From [Anoxybacillus] calidus (GTDB taxonomy: Bacteria > Bacillota > Bacilli > Bacillales > Anoxybacillaceae), in NCBI RefSeq assembly GCF_013760845.1, contig NZ_JACDUU010000006.1:124001-188000 (forward strand): 64,000 nucleotides of DNA, written 5' to 3'. Under the pieces are notes generated by a model, which was not told the DNA's origin, did not search any database, and saw only the letters and a program-made list of their open reading frames with translations. The translations under genes were made by a program, and so were the position numbers. This document shows, piece after piece, positions 19,086-27,565 of this stretch (positions within the stretch are counted from its first letter, which is position 1; every line of letters begins with the position of its first letter).

Positions 19086-19979
19086 TTAAATAAGAACCTC
19101 AATCTCTTTTACAAAAACAGCTTTACCTGTAATTTCTACTTCATATGAATCCTCATTTTTCATCACATTTACTTCTACTCTTCCATCTCTTCCAATTTCC
19201 TGACCTTGTTCAATTAAAAGGTTTAGGTTTAATACGTTATTATCTGCGATATATTTTGCATAATATGCGCCCATTATCCCAGAAGCAGTTCCTGTTACTG
19301 GGTCTTCAATCGTGCCAGAGAAAGGCGAAGAAAAATGTCGAGCATGCATATGTGCATTTGAATCATAAGTTTCTAAACAAAAAGGGTGGACAGAAGCCAT
19401 TGGCATTTCTTTCAATATACTTGGGAAGAGCTTATTATTGGGTTTCATTCTTTTGAAAGCACTTAGGGTTTTTATTGGAATTAATAAAGTCCAAGTACCT
19501 GTACTTCCGTATAAAATCGGTAAGTTCGGTTCTATATCGTCTTTTTTCAGCCCTATGGAAAAGGCTAAATCTTCAACTGAACCATTAAATTCTTTAAATT
19601 GTGGAGATGCTTGTTTCATCGTTATGTCTATTTCGTTTTGTGAATTTCGATTTATTCTTATTGGCAGAACTCCTGCTTTGGTTTCTATTGTTAAATCACT
19701 CTTTTCTTTTAGTAATTCTTTTGTTTTTAATGCATAAATAGCAGCCATTGTTGCATGACCACATAGATTCATTTCATGTCCAGGTGTAAAATAACGAATT
19801 CTAACGTCCGCTTTATCAGATTTAAGAGGGAAAGCTGTTTCATTAAAGCCTACTTTTAACGCTATTTCTTGCATTTCCTTTTCAGTGAGTTGGTCTCCAT
19901 CTAAAACTACACCTGCTGGATTCCCCATATTTGGCTCATTACTGAATGCATCGTAATGATAAACTTTGACTTTACTCAT
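19086..19979 (-). CDS. PhzF family phenazine biosynthesis-like isomerase
   Basis: About 297 aa, normal for PhzF/YddE two-domain proteins with the diaminopimelate-epimerase fold. Seen: [20 protein letters not shown] at the N terminus, the catalytic-site region GFNETAFPL (Glu about 46), [20 protein letters not shown], and in domain two [18 protein letters not shown]. PhzF itself isomerises a phenazine precursor, but most homologues have unknown substrates, so no pathway is implied. The start at 19979 follows GGAGG at 8 bases. A longer frame to 20126 exists only because the R2-d repeat is open in that frame. Confidence 0.88.
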   Translation of the reverse strand: MSKVKVYHYDAFSNEPNMGNPAGVVLDGDQLTEKEMQEIALKVGFNETAFPLKSDKADVRIRYFTPGHEMNLCGHATMAAIYALKTKELLKEKSDLTIETKAGVLPIRINRNSQNEIDITMKQASPQFKEFNGSVEDLAFSIGLKKDDIEPNLPILYGSTGTWTLLIPIKTLSAFKRMKPNNKLFPSILKEMPMASVHPFCLETYDSNAHMHARHFSSPFSGTIEDPVTGTASGIMGAYYAKYIADNNVLNLNLLIEQGQEIGRDGRVEVNVMKNEDSYEVEITGKAVFVKEIEVLI

Positions 19980-20047
19980 TTTCATTACCTCCAGAATAAG
20001 ATTAATCATTTCAAGGTTTTCTGCTTGATAGTCTCTCTTAATGCTGT

Positions 20048-20100
20048 CCTTTACTTCAACAAAAAAAGCATTACTTCCTGCTTTTTGAAGTAATGCTCCT
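20048..20100. repeat. R2 repeat, copy d
   Basis: CCTTTACTTCAACAAAAAAA, GCATTACTTCCTGCTTTTTG, AAGTAATGCTCC. Perfect GCATTACTT / AAGTAATGC stem followed by seven T on the minus strand. It lies 20 bases after the SDR gene's stop and would serve as its terminator. Confidence 0.85.
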
Positions 20101-20119
20101 ATTAATCTTTTGGTGAATA

Positions 20120-20830
20120 TCACCATTTTAATTCCTTAAAAAATGGTTGGACATATTGACAAGAATTTTCTTTATTTAATGTCTGTATCCACTTGAAAAT
20201 TAACTCAGCTGCTTCAAATGCTTCCATATCTGCATCTGATGAACCAGAATCCGTTTTTAATCGACCTGGATGAATCACACTTACATGAATGCCTTTACTA
20301 TTTAGTTCATTGTGTAAACATATTGACAGCATATTTTGAGCAGCTTTTGCTATTCGATATGAGTAAGAAAAGTGTCTATCTTTAAACTCGCCAGAAGCCA
20401 TCTTTGATAAAGAACCGAGCCTGGAAGAAACATTGATTATTCTTGGATTTGAGGAATTAAAAAGAAAAGGAAGAGTAGCTTGAACGGTTCGTATAATGCC
20501 TAAGCAGTGAATATTGAATAAATCATATACCTCACTGGTATTTACCTTGTCTATTTGGTACTCAACCCCTGGAATTCCCGCATTGTTAATTAGTATGTCA
20601 ATCTTATTTGTATATTTTTTAATAGTTAATTCTATATTTTTTTTACACGAATCTAAGCCAACATCTCCTTCAATTGGATAACATCTTTCACTAAACTCTT
20701 CCCTAATTCTTTGAAGTGCAGTATTATTTCTTATCAAAGGAAACACAACATAATTATTCGCGTGAAATACTTTTAGTAACTCATAACCTAAACCTCTGTT
20801 TGCCCCAGTAATTAAAACATGCCCACTCAT
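20120..20830 (-). CDS. Short-chain dehydrogenase/reductase (SDR)
   Basis: 236 aa classical SDR. NAD(P)-binding [15 protein letters not shown] (residues about 8-22, TGxxxGxG), NNAG at about 86-89 in [11 protein letters not shown], catalytic Ser in [19 protein letters not shown] and the Y-x-x-x-K pair in [14 protein letters not shown]. Resembles the C-factor/sepiapterin-reductase-like group. Substrate unknown. ATG at 20830 with GGAG 9 bases upstream. R2-d follows as probable terminator; R3-E lies upstream. Confidence 0.88.
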   Translation of the reverse strand: MSGHVLITGANRGLGYELLKVFHANNYVVFPLIRNNTALQRIREEFSERCYPIEGDVGLDSCKKNIELTIKKYTNKIDILINNAGIPGVEYQIDKVNTSEVYDLFNIHCLGIIRTVQATLPFLFNSSNPRIINVSSRLGSLSKMASGEFKDRHFSYSYRIAKAAQNMLSICLHNELNSKGIHVSVIHPGRLKTDSGSSDADMEAFEAAELIFKWIQTLNKENSCQYVQPFFKELKW

Positions 20831-20894
20831 TTTTTAACTCCTTTCGAGTGTATAATCTTCATTCGAATAAAAATACTAAATCTCTATTATACCT

Positions 20895-20978
20895 TTCTTC
20901 ACTAAACTGACTATTAGCCACCCATGCCACATTTTGCGGCAACACATTTATGGAAGTTAATTCGTTCTTTCATGGGAA
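20895..20978. repeat. R3 structured repeat, copy E
   Basis: CTTCACTAAACTGACTATTA, GCCACCCATGCC, first hairpin TGCC / GGCA, second hairpin ATGGAAG / CTTTCAT, then GGGAATTG. It overlaps the last codons of the GNAT gene ending at 20957, so that gene's C-terminal tail (about NSHERTN) is encoded by the repeat. Confidence 0.75.
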
Positions 20979-21568
20979 TTGAATAAGGGATTATTCTTTT
21001 CAAACTCATCCCATTCCTCACGAAGAATACCCATCCGAATGGAATCGTAGTACTCGCCATTATAGTAGCGGCATTTTCTCATTCTCCCTTCTAATCGCAT
21101 TCCTAATTTTTCCGCACATCTTATCATTCTTGGATTTCCTGACCAAGTCGTCAGACCCACTCTCTCGATAGTTAGATTTTCAAAGAGATAGTCAATCCAT
21201 AAAGATAATGCTTCGGTTCCAAATCCACCATTCCAATGTTCAGGAGAATATATGACAATCCCCATTTCAAGCCATCGTGTACGTTTATCCTCCCAATAAT
21301 AGCTAACCATGCCTATAATTTGATCTTGATATTCAATAATCATTTGACTTGGTACATCCGTAACATTCATTCTTTCTTCCATTCTCTTAGAAAACTCTTC
21401 AAAGGTACAAAATTCAAGCGGATAATACGGAGCATCGTACTTTTTCCATTCTGGATTCTCCACACCATATATCAGGTTATATAGAATTGGTACATCATCC
21501 CGCGTTGGCGTTCGTAGAGATATTCTTTTCCCTGTCAGTAACAACTTTAACAAAATACCCACCCCCAT
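20957..21568 (-). CDS. GNAT family N-acetyltransferase (RimJ/RimL type)
   Basis: 203 aa of the Acetyltransf_3 (RimJ/RimL, SpeG-like) branch: GKRISLRTPTRDDVPILYNL near the N terminus, EMGIVIYSPEHWNGGFGTEA (motif A, about residues 102-121) and LTTWSGNPRMIRCAEKLGMR (motif B). Such enzymes acetylate N termini, polyamines or unknown amines. The start is uncertain: ATG at 21568 or TTG at 21553, the latter 3 bases closer to a GGGGGTGGG ribosome site. The C-terminal end has been altered by repeat R3-E. Confidence 0.85.
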   Translation of the reverse strand: MGVGILLKLLLTGKRISLRTPTRDDVPILYNLIYGVENPEWKKYDAPYYPLEFCTFEEFSKRMEERMNVTDVPSQMIIEYQDQIIGMVSYYWEDKRTRWLEMGIVIYSPEHWNGGFGTEALSLWIDYLFENLTIERVGLTTWSGNPRMIRCAEKLGMRLEGRMRKCRYYNGEYYDSIRMGILREEWDEFEKNNPLFNSHERTN

Positions 21569-21605
21569 CTTATAGCATTCAACAATCTATGCTATGATCC
21601 CTTTT

Positions 21606-21870
21606 CTAAATAAGAAGTCTCATTAAAAAATGCTGCATATTAGTAAAGCTTTTGTTCAAAAACAATGATAAATGTTTCCAGCACATCATCCGAATAGTCC
21701 TTCTTTTTATATGCTTTAAGTCATGGCACACATAGATCAACCTAAATTTATGCTTAATGTTTTTATTTTTGATGGTCCACCTTAAATCTTTTCTCTCTAC
21801 TTTGTTCCTCCAAAAAATCTTTGTCCTGATTTTTCGATGTCGCAAAAAGGAAAAATTTTCATATTCCTCC
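21606..21870 (-). pseudogene. Possible remnant of an unidentified gene
   Basis: A 94-aa open frame is present, but its composition is unlike a real protein. In another frame, the sequence near 21715-21645 reads LKAYKKKDYSDDVLETFIIV and ends FEQKLY before a stop, which looks like a genuine C terminus. I cannot identify the family; the stretch is most likely a decayed gene 3' end. Confidence 0.3.
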
Positions 21871-21873
21871 CCC

Positions 21874-21912
21874 CTAAAAAAACGAGCCATTTATAAGCTC
21901 GTTTGATTTTTT
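21874..21912 (-). terminator. Terminator of the Sir2 remnant
   Basis: Stem AAACGAGC / GCTCGTTT (21880-21887 and 21897-21904) with a T tract on the minus strand; overlaps the stop codon of the sir2-like frame. Confidence 0.8.
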
Positions 21913-22487
21913 AGATATTCATTTATTTTTGTAACTGTATCTCCTATTCCTTCATGAATAACAATATCGAATAAATGGTCCATTTTTGTTGGTGTTTTAT
22001 TAATCATTGCTTTTTTGATTTTAGGAGCTCTGTCTAAATAAACAGGAATTTGATTAACAGGATATACTTCAAGACTTGTTCCCATTGCGATAAAAAGATC
22101 GCTGTTATACGCTTTATTTAATGCTTCGTCGAATTTTTGAACCATACCGCCAAACAACACAACATCAGGTTTTAAGATAAAATTACAAATTTCCCCCCTT
22201 TTGTTTGTTTTATTACATCTTGGAATATCATGTTCGTTAATAAACGTTAAATCATATTTTGTTTTGCATTTCGGACATGTTGCAGTTTGAAGAGTTCCAT
22301 GTAATTCAATAATGTTGAAATTTCCTGCTTTATGATGTAATCCATCAATATTTTGTGTTAAAATTGCTTCCTCACCACGATTTAAAACTTTCCAGTATAC
22401 ATCATACGAAAGTTTCTCTTCACTTCTTCTTGCTATTTCATCAAACTCGTTTTTTTCGATGAAAAATCGTAAACTTTTATTAAGAAG
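21891..22487 (-). pseudogene. Sir2-family NAD-dependent deacylase, 5' truncated
   Basis: An uninterrupted minus-strand frame of about 198 codons, longer than the 89-aa ATG frame, encodes the C-terminal two thirds of a sirtuin: AILTQNIDGLHHKAGNFNII, ELHGTLQTATCPKCKTKYDL (zinc cysteines and catalytic His in ELHG), PRCNKTNKRGEICNFILKPD, VVLFGGMV, and AMGTSLEVYPVNQIP. The N-terminal Rossmann part (GAGIS and following) is gone; the frame meets a TAG at about 22490 with no start codon. The break coincides with the tail end of a transposase gene on the other strand (22492-22597), so an insertion probably removed the 5' end. Confidence 0.85.
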
Positions 22488-22489
22488 CT

Positions 22490-22597
22490 ATGCATATGAT
22501 TAAAAAGAAACAGGTTCACCAAGGGGTGAAGTCTGCCAAAAATCAAAAAGAATTCATCCACAACCTTTTCGGGTTAGCCTTAAAAGCTGGAAATTGA
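22490..22597 (+). mobile_element. 3' remnant of a transposase gene
   Basis: The plus strand reads MIKKKQVHQGVKSAKNQKEF and IHNLFGLALKAGN before a stop at 22597. This is the type of C-terminal tail seen in IS4/IS1182-like transposases of Bacillaceae (recalled pattern, not verified). Nothing of the catalytic domain remains. It directly abuts the truncated sir2 frame. Confidence 0.5.
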
Positions 22598-22721
22598 CAC
22601 ACTCTATGTTTTTAGAACCTCTATGGCTATCCAATATCAATTTTTAAATCTTTTAGTAATGTTTGTCCTTTAATTTCATACAATTATTGTAAAAATAAAG
22701 GAATAACAATGAGGTATTATA

Positions 22722-24251
22722 ATGAGTAAACAATCCATGATTAAAGGAACTCTGATTTTAACTGTTGCAGCATTCATAACAAAGTTAATGGGATTTGTCA
22801 ATAGTATGGTAATGGCAAGGATGTTAGGCTCAGAAGGAATTGGCCTAGCGATGATGGCTATGCCTTTTACGGGAATTTTAATCTCATTAACTACGTTAGG
22901 GTTTGAAGTAGCTGTATCAAAACTCGTTGCTGAATATGATTCTAAGGGTAATCATCTATTGATTAAAAAAATTTTATTTGTCTCTTTATCTATAACTAGC
23001 ATATTGAGCGTTATGTTAATGATAAGTTGTATCTTTTTATCAAGAATTTTATCCTCATTTTTCCTAACAGATCAAAGAGCATACTATTCTTTTATTTCTG
23101 TTATACCAATAGTGCCTATTGCAGCAGTTTCCTCAGTAATTAAAGGATATTTTCGTGGCAAACAAAATATGACACCAATCGCTTTATCTCAAATCATTGA
23201 ACAAATGGTTAGAATAAGTTTTATGGTTATGTTAGTTCAATGGCTTTTACCCTATGGAATTGAATTTGCTGCAGCTGGTGCTGTTCTAGGTGGTGTTATC
23301 GGAGAGGGAGTCTCTATATTTTACTTAATTTCAATCTTTAAAAGGTCAAAGAATGAAAAATACAAATTACACCATTCTTTTTTTCATGAAATAAGTAAAG
23401 GGAAAGATATTTTATTTGACTTACTTCAAATCGGTCTCCCTACAACTGTAATTGGACTCATATATTCCATATCAGGCGTTCTTCAGCCTATTATTATTAC
23501 ACAATCCTTAGCTTTAGCAGGCATCGATACACCCTTAGCCACAAAACAATTTGGAATGCTGACAGGTTATGCAATGCCTTTAGTATTACTTCCCGGATTT
23601 ATCACCTCTGCTTTGTCAGTTTCTTTAATCCCTGCAATTAGCGAAGCAAAAGCACAGAATAACTTCCCTCTTATTGATCTAAGAATTCAGCAAGCTGTGC
23701 GGATTTCTTTGATTATCGGTGTTCCATGGACAATAATTCTATATGTTTTTAGTAAATTACTAACAACTGTTATTTATAATTCACCAGAGGCAGGTGTGTT
23801 TCTAAAAATTTTATCTCCTTTTTTTCTTTTACAATATTTCCGTCTTCCCTTTCAATCAGTAATGATAGGACTTGGAAAAGCGAATATAGCAATGATAAAT
23901 AATTTAGTCACCACCATTGTTACATTAATAGCAACTTTTATATTAGCTTCAAATTCCGAATTTGGAATATACGGTGTAGCATTGGCCTTTAATATAGGGG
24001 TAGTCTTAGGTACTTCCTTACATTTTCTAACTATTGTAAAATTAACTGGGTTTTCCATAAATATAAAAGATTTTTTAAAGGTTATATTTTCAGGATTTAT
24101 GATGGGATGGGGAGGAATATCAGCATATAATTATCTTAGTAATCAAAATGTAAATACATTACTATTACTAATCTCTTCTTTAGCTTTTTCCATATTCATC
24201 TACCTTTTATTTATCTATTTTTTAAAAATGCTTGATTTTAGTAAAATCTAA
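22722..24251 (+). CDS. spoVB: MOP-superfamily flippase, SpoVB type
   Basis: 509 aa with about 13-14 membrane helices, the size and opening (GTLILTVAAFITKLMGFVNS, then MARMLGSEGIGL) of SpoVB/MurJ-like polysaccharide exporters. B. subtilis SpoVB is needed for spore cortex synthesis, probably by flipping a lipid-linked cell-wall precursor. Other visible family features are SVIKGYFRGKQNMTPIALSQ (about 137-156) and the C-terminal QYFRLPFQSVMIGLGKANIA. Bacillaceae often carry several paralogues, so the symbol marks the subfamily rather than proven orthology. Its ribosome site is weak (AATGAGG about 8 bases before the ATG). Isolated between the Sir2 remnant and the nitrilase. Confidence 0.82.
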   Translation: MSKQSMIKGTLILTVAAFITKLMGFVNSMVMARMLGSEGIGLAMMAMPFTGILISLTTLGFEVAVSKLVAEYDSKGNHLLIKKILFVSLSITSILSVMLMISCIFLSRILSSFFLTDQRAYYSFISVIPIVPIAAVSSVIKGYFRGKQNMTPIALSQIIEQMVRISFMVMLVQWLLPYGIEFAAAGAVLGGVIGEGVSIFYLISIFKRSKNEKYKLHHSFFHEISKGKDILFDLLQIGLPTTVIGLIYSISGVLQPIIITQSLALAGIDTPLATKQFGMLTGYAMPLVLLPGFITSALSVSLIPAISEAKAQNNFPLIDLRIQQAVRISLIIGVPWTIILYVFSKLLTTVIYNSPEAGVFLKILSPFFLLQYFRLPFQSVMIGLGKANIAMINNLVTTIVTLIATFILASNSEFGIYGVALAFNIGVVLGTSLHFLTIVKLTGFSINIKDFLKVIFSGFMMGWGGISAYNYLSNQNVNTLLLLISSLAFSIFIYLLFIYFLKMLDFSKI

Positions 24252-24470
24252 ATAATTAATAGTTATTAGTTTTTAAATTTGTTGTTATAAATAATTGATT
24301 ATATATAAATGCAGCTTAATTTTCCGGCATATGTATAAACCTTTTTCCTAATCGGAATATTTTACTTATGTCGGTTTTTCAACGTGAACTTATATAGGCA
24401 AATTAATCACCTAAAATACTAGCTCTAGTATATTATTTTCTCCCAAAAAGTCGAGCATCCTCATTTCATA

Positions 24471-25439
24471 TTAAAAAGTCGTTGATTTTACCCATTTCAC
24501 ACTATCCTTCTTCTCCTCATTCACGAACAGTTGGAACACATCAGGTCTTGAGTAGTGACCGACCACATCAAAGTCAAATTGACTATAGGCAATATCACGC
24601 AAATCAAGATCGGCTATAAGGATGTCTTCCTTGCCATAGACAGGTTCCTTAATATAGTCTCCCAATGGCCCCACAATGGCACTTCCTCCAGGGCACATCT
24701 CGTGAGGCGATGACGCCAATTCTTCATAGCAGGCTAAATCAGTAGGATACATATCCTTCGTAACATACTGATTGCAGGATAATACGAAGCATCTTCCTTC
24801 CGCTGCAATATGGCGAATCGTAGACTGCCAGAGTTCTCTAGAATCTGCCGTCGGAGCGATATAAATTTGAACCCCTTTGGCATACATCGCTACTCTAGCT
24901 AATGGCATGTAGTTTTCCCAACAAATCAACGCCCCTATTCTTCCATATGGCGTATCAAAAACAGGTAACGTGCTTCCGTCACCCTCGCCCCAAATGAGTC
25001 GTTCAGAGGCTGTAGGTTTTAGCTTCCTATGCTTCCCAAGCAAAGTACCATCTGGTCCAAAAAATAAAACACTACAGTAAAGAGTACCTCTACTAAACTC
25101 GTTATCTCTTTCAATGACACCGATAACAAGATAGACTCCAGCCTTACGGGCTGCTTCTCCTAACATTTCTGTTGTTTCGCTTGGTACGGCTACGGAATTT
25201 TCCCAGTAACGAAGCCAGTCTTTTCGTCCTTCTGGTGAACGGCTGCCGACCGTCGTTCCAAAAGTAAGCCCTCTTGGATAAGCTGGGATAAAAGCTTCTG
25301 GAAATACGACGATATTTGCCCCTTTTTCTGCAGCTTGTAGGGTTAACGAGATCGCCTTTTCCGTGCTTGCTTTTCGATCCATAATCACGGAAGCAGCTTG
25401 TACAACCGCTACACGTACACTCGATCGTTGGTTGGTCAT
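24471..25439 (-). CDS. Nitrilase / carbon-nitrogen hydrolase
   Basis: 322 aa, the size of nitrilase-branch enzymes that hydrolyse nitriles to acids and ammonia. The Glu-Lys-Cys catalytic set is visible: Glu48 in VVFPEAFIPAYPRGLTFG, Lys139 in GKHRKLKPTASERLIWGEGD, Cys173 in ALICWENYMPLARVAMYAKG. The HRKLKPT and CWENYMPL forms are typical of true nitrilases rather than amidases. Start at 25439 (MTNQRSSVRV) with GAGGAGAG upstream; the longer frame to 25571 is not credible. Its leader (25446-25530) is about 80 percent identical by eye to the yneT leader at 3097-3172, which suggests this gene was placed behind a copy of that promoter region. Confidence 0.9.
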   Translation of the reverse strand: MTNQRSSVRVAVVQAASVIMDRKASTEKAISLTLQAAEKGANIVVFPEAFIPAYPRGLTFGTTVGSRSPEGRKDWLRYWENSVAVPSETTEMLGEAARKAGVYLVIGVIERDNEFSRGTLYCSVLFFGPDGTLLGKHRKLKPTASERLIWGEGDGSTLPVFDTPYGRIGALICWENYMPLARVAMYAKGVQIYIAPTADSRELWQSTIRHIAAEGRCFVLSCNQYVTKDMYPTDLACYEELASSPHEMCPGGSAIVGPLGDYIKEPVYGKEDILIADLDLRDIAYSQFDFDVVGHYSRPDVFQLFVNEEKKDSVKWVKSTTF

Positions 25440-25445
25440 TTTAAA

Positions 25446-25530
25446 CTCTCCTCTTTCGTGTGTTCTTTTTTCTAGTATTTCTTCATCGAGGAAAGTAATC
25501 CTGCAACCGCTTTGAAAATATTGTCTTTCT
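25446..25530 (-). repeat. Leader shared with yneT
   Basis: Matches 3097-3172: shared blocks include TGTTCTTTT, CTAGTATTTCTTCATC, AATCCTGC and CTTTGAAAA in the same order and spacing. It precedes the nitrilase start exactly as the other copy precedes yneT. Confidence 0.75.
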
Positions 25531-25864
25531 TTTTCAAAATCAATAAGTAGCTGGAGATGAGTAAAATTCATTACATTAATTACTATCTATGCCATCTTAA
25601 GATTACTTTTGATGCAATCTATTGAACACTCCTCGTCAAACCTCATAATCAATTCGATAAGATAGTGAACGATATCATGAATCCAAGAGGACATAAAAAC
25701 GGTACATCTCATTATCAAAAGAACATGTTTGAATCATTTTTAAAAATGGGAAATAAAATCGATTCATTTGTAGCTGCCTCACGTCATGAATTTCATTTTC
25801 TCCATATGACTCCCCTGCACGATCACCATCACGTTAGTAAAACAAGAAAAAACTGACCGTGTTT

Positions 25865-26163
25865 TTACCTGATAAATCCACCAGAATAGCTAAGACTATA
25901 TACAACTCTGTTGGCAAAGAATATCGTCTCTTTTCCTTCGAACTTACCTAACTCACCCTTATGGCTATCTCTATAAATATAATCTCCTTCAACAAATTCT
26001 TTAGGTCCACGAAACGGAGTATCTGCACTAACATTTCTCATTGCTTTTCTTAAAAAGGCGTAAACTTCTTTTACAAATTCAATCTCAAATTCTTTATCAA
26101 CTCCGCCTGAATAACACATAGACCAAATCGGATTCCCTTGATAGTAAACAACTTCTTGCGGAT
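25865..26163 (-). pseudogene. DUF5680-type protein, 5' part removed by an IS
   Basis: The frame is open from the IS edge to 25865 and reads VNPQEVVYYQGNPIWSMCYS, GGVDKEFEIEFVKEVYAFLR, then EFVEGDYIYRDSHKGELGKF and ending VYSLSYSGGFIR. The W-S-M-x-Y-S-G block and the later F-x-G-x-E block with Y-S-G are typical of the DUF5680 family (function unknown). Everything before VNPQEV is missing; the apparent ATG at 26119 is internal to the family domain. Truncated by the IS3 element at 26164. Confidence 0.65.
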
Positions 26164-26255
26164 TGACCCCCTAATTTTGGACACATTCTATCTTATTTTA
26201 GGTTATTCTTAAAATTTCTCGTTTTTTCTTGGCAAGAAGACGAAATCCTCTTGCC

Positions 26256-27183
26256 TTATACGCGAACTTCTTTGATGATTAACGCTTCCGTTTGCGCTTT
26301 TTTGTAAAATTCATGCGGTGGAAGATCAAGAATACTGGAATGAATTCTTCGCTCGTTATAAAATTTCATGTACTCCATCACTGCTTGATAAGCCTCTTCA
26401 TAACTGTCAAACATCATTCTCCCTAGACATTCTTCCTCCAGTAAACGATGAAACGCTTCAATATGTGCATTCATATTCGGTGTCCGCGGTGGAATCCGTT
26501 CATGTTCGATTCCAAATCGCTCACAGGCAGCTTCAAAGGCATGAGAAATAAATTGCGGACCGTTGTCTGTCCGAATCACAGGTTTATTTGTCTGTTCAAA
26601 TTGCTGACGCTTGAATAACGCTCTTTGAAGTGTCTTTACGGCATCGCTTCCTGAACAACTCAATCCGATATGGTAATCAATCACTGAACGATCATACACA
26701 TCGATGAGCGACAAAACAAAGAAAAAGCGTCCTTCTCCTTCGATATATCCGTATTTCATATCCATTTCCCATAACTGATTCGATCCTGTAATGATACGAT
26801 TTCGAGCGAGTTTCTTTGGATATTGAATCCGTTTCTCTCGCTGCGGACGTAGTAAATCCATCGCTTTACATAATCGATACACTTTTTTTCTTACTGATGA
26901 CAAGCTGATGGTCTCTTCTTAACTGAATCGTTAGCTTCCGGTATCCGTAGGCAAATCCTTCTCCCATCACAAATTCGGAGAGCCATTCTTGGATTTGTTC
27001 GTCTGGTACTTTTTCACCAGTTATCGTTAGAGAATAGCCGGGTGTTGGACGTCCCCCACCTACTGTTTTCTCCTTGACTTTTCCATTTTGTTGATAATAG
27101 TAGGTTGAGCGATTAATTTCTAATATCTCCAGCACTTTCGTAATCGGATATCCTTTTTTAATCCACTGCTTGGCTACTTCCAA
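26256..27183 (-). pseudogene. IS3 OrfB transposase (DDE integrase), frameshifted
   Basis: Two frames that together make one normal OrfB of about 300 aa. The first (27183-26866) has EINRSTYYYQ and GFAYGYRKLTIQLRRDHQLV; the second (from about 26890 to 26256) continues KKVYRLCKAMDLLRPQREKR and contains the DDE residues in LWEMDMKYGY, VIRTDNGPQF and NAHIEAFHRLLEEE (35-residue D-E spacing). The change of frame falls in a run of seven A, so it is either a real one-base insertion or a sequencing slip. The catalytic residues are otherwise intact. Confidence 0.88.
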
Positions 27184-27494
27184 TCTTTCAGTAAGTGAGG
27201 GTTCTTCTTTTTTATCAAATCACGCAAAATCGCGATTTCTAAATCTTTTTCCCCTAATAACTTCTTGAGTTGTTCGTTTTCCTCCTCCAACTTTTTCACC
27301 TCAGCTGAAGAGGAATGGGTAACCGTTTCTTGTCCTAGCTGTCCGTCTTCATACGCTTTTACCCATCTTTGCACGAGATTCGGGCTAAGCTCGTATCTTC
27401 TAGCTACCAATGCTTTATTTCCAACTTCTAACGCTTCTTTCACTACTTGTAGCTTAAATTCCTTCGAATGTTTTCTTCGTTTCATGTAGATCAA
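27174..27494 (-). CDS. IS3-family transposase OrfA (helix-turn-helix)
   Basis: 106 aa. N-terminal helix-turn-helix (HSKEFKLQVVKEALEVGNKA, then ARRYELSPNLVQRWVKAYED) for binding the element ends, followed by a leucine-zipper-like coiled coil (EVKKLEEENEQLKKLLGEKD) used for OrfA/OrfAB multimerisation. Overlaps orfB; the A6G slippery sequence near the end allows production of the OrfAB fusion transposase by -1 frameshifting. Confidence 0.92.
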   Translation of the reverse strand: MIYMKRRKHSKEFKLQVVKEALEVGNKALVARRYELSPNLVQRWVKAYEDGQLGQETVTHSSSAEVKKLEEENEQLKKLLGEKDLEIAILRDLIKKKNPHLLKDWK

Positions 27495-27565
27495 AAGCCT
27501 CCTTCATTTGGTCACTTCGATTATAAAAAACACCTTATCGAGTGTCCAAATTCATTAGGGGGCTA

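Larger units (their letters stand above)
26164..27565 (-). mobile_element. IS3-family insertion sequence, about 1.4 kb
   Basis: Terminal inverted repeats CCCCCTAATTTTGGACAC (left) and, read inward from the right, CCCCCTAATGAATTTGGACAC. Contains orfA and orfB in the usual overlapping arrangement on the minus strand, with the A6G slippage sequence AAAAAAG near 27213 that IS3 elements use for programmed frameshifting. orfB carries an extra break at an A7 run (about 26885), so the element may be inactive. No convincing 3-bp target duplication, and the flanking genes do not join up, which implies a deletion or rearrangement next to the element. Confidence 0.88.

Noticed and set aside
19980-20126. 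N-terminal extension of the PhzF protein
   Set aside because: The extra frame is supplied by repeat R2-d, and the good ribosome site lies before 19979.
25665-25856. His-rich 63-aa frame (MNDIMNPRGHKNGTSHYQKN...)
   Set aside because: No ribosome site, no recognisable domain and no terminator; possible but unsupported.
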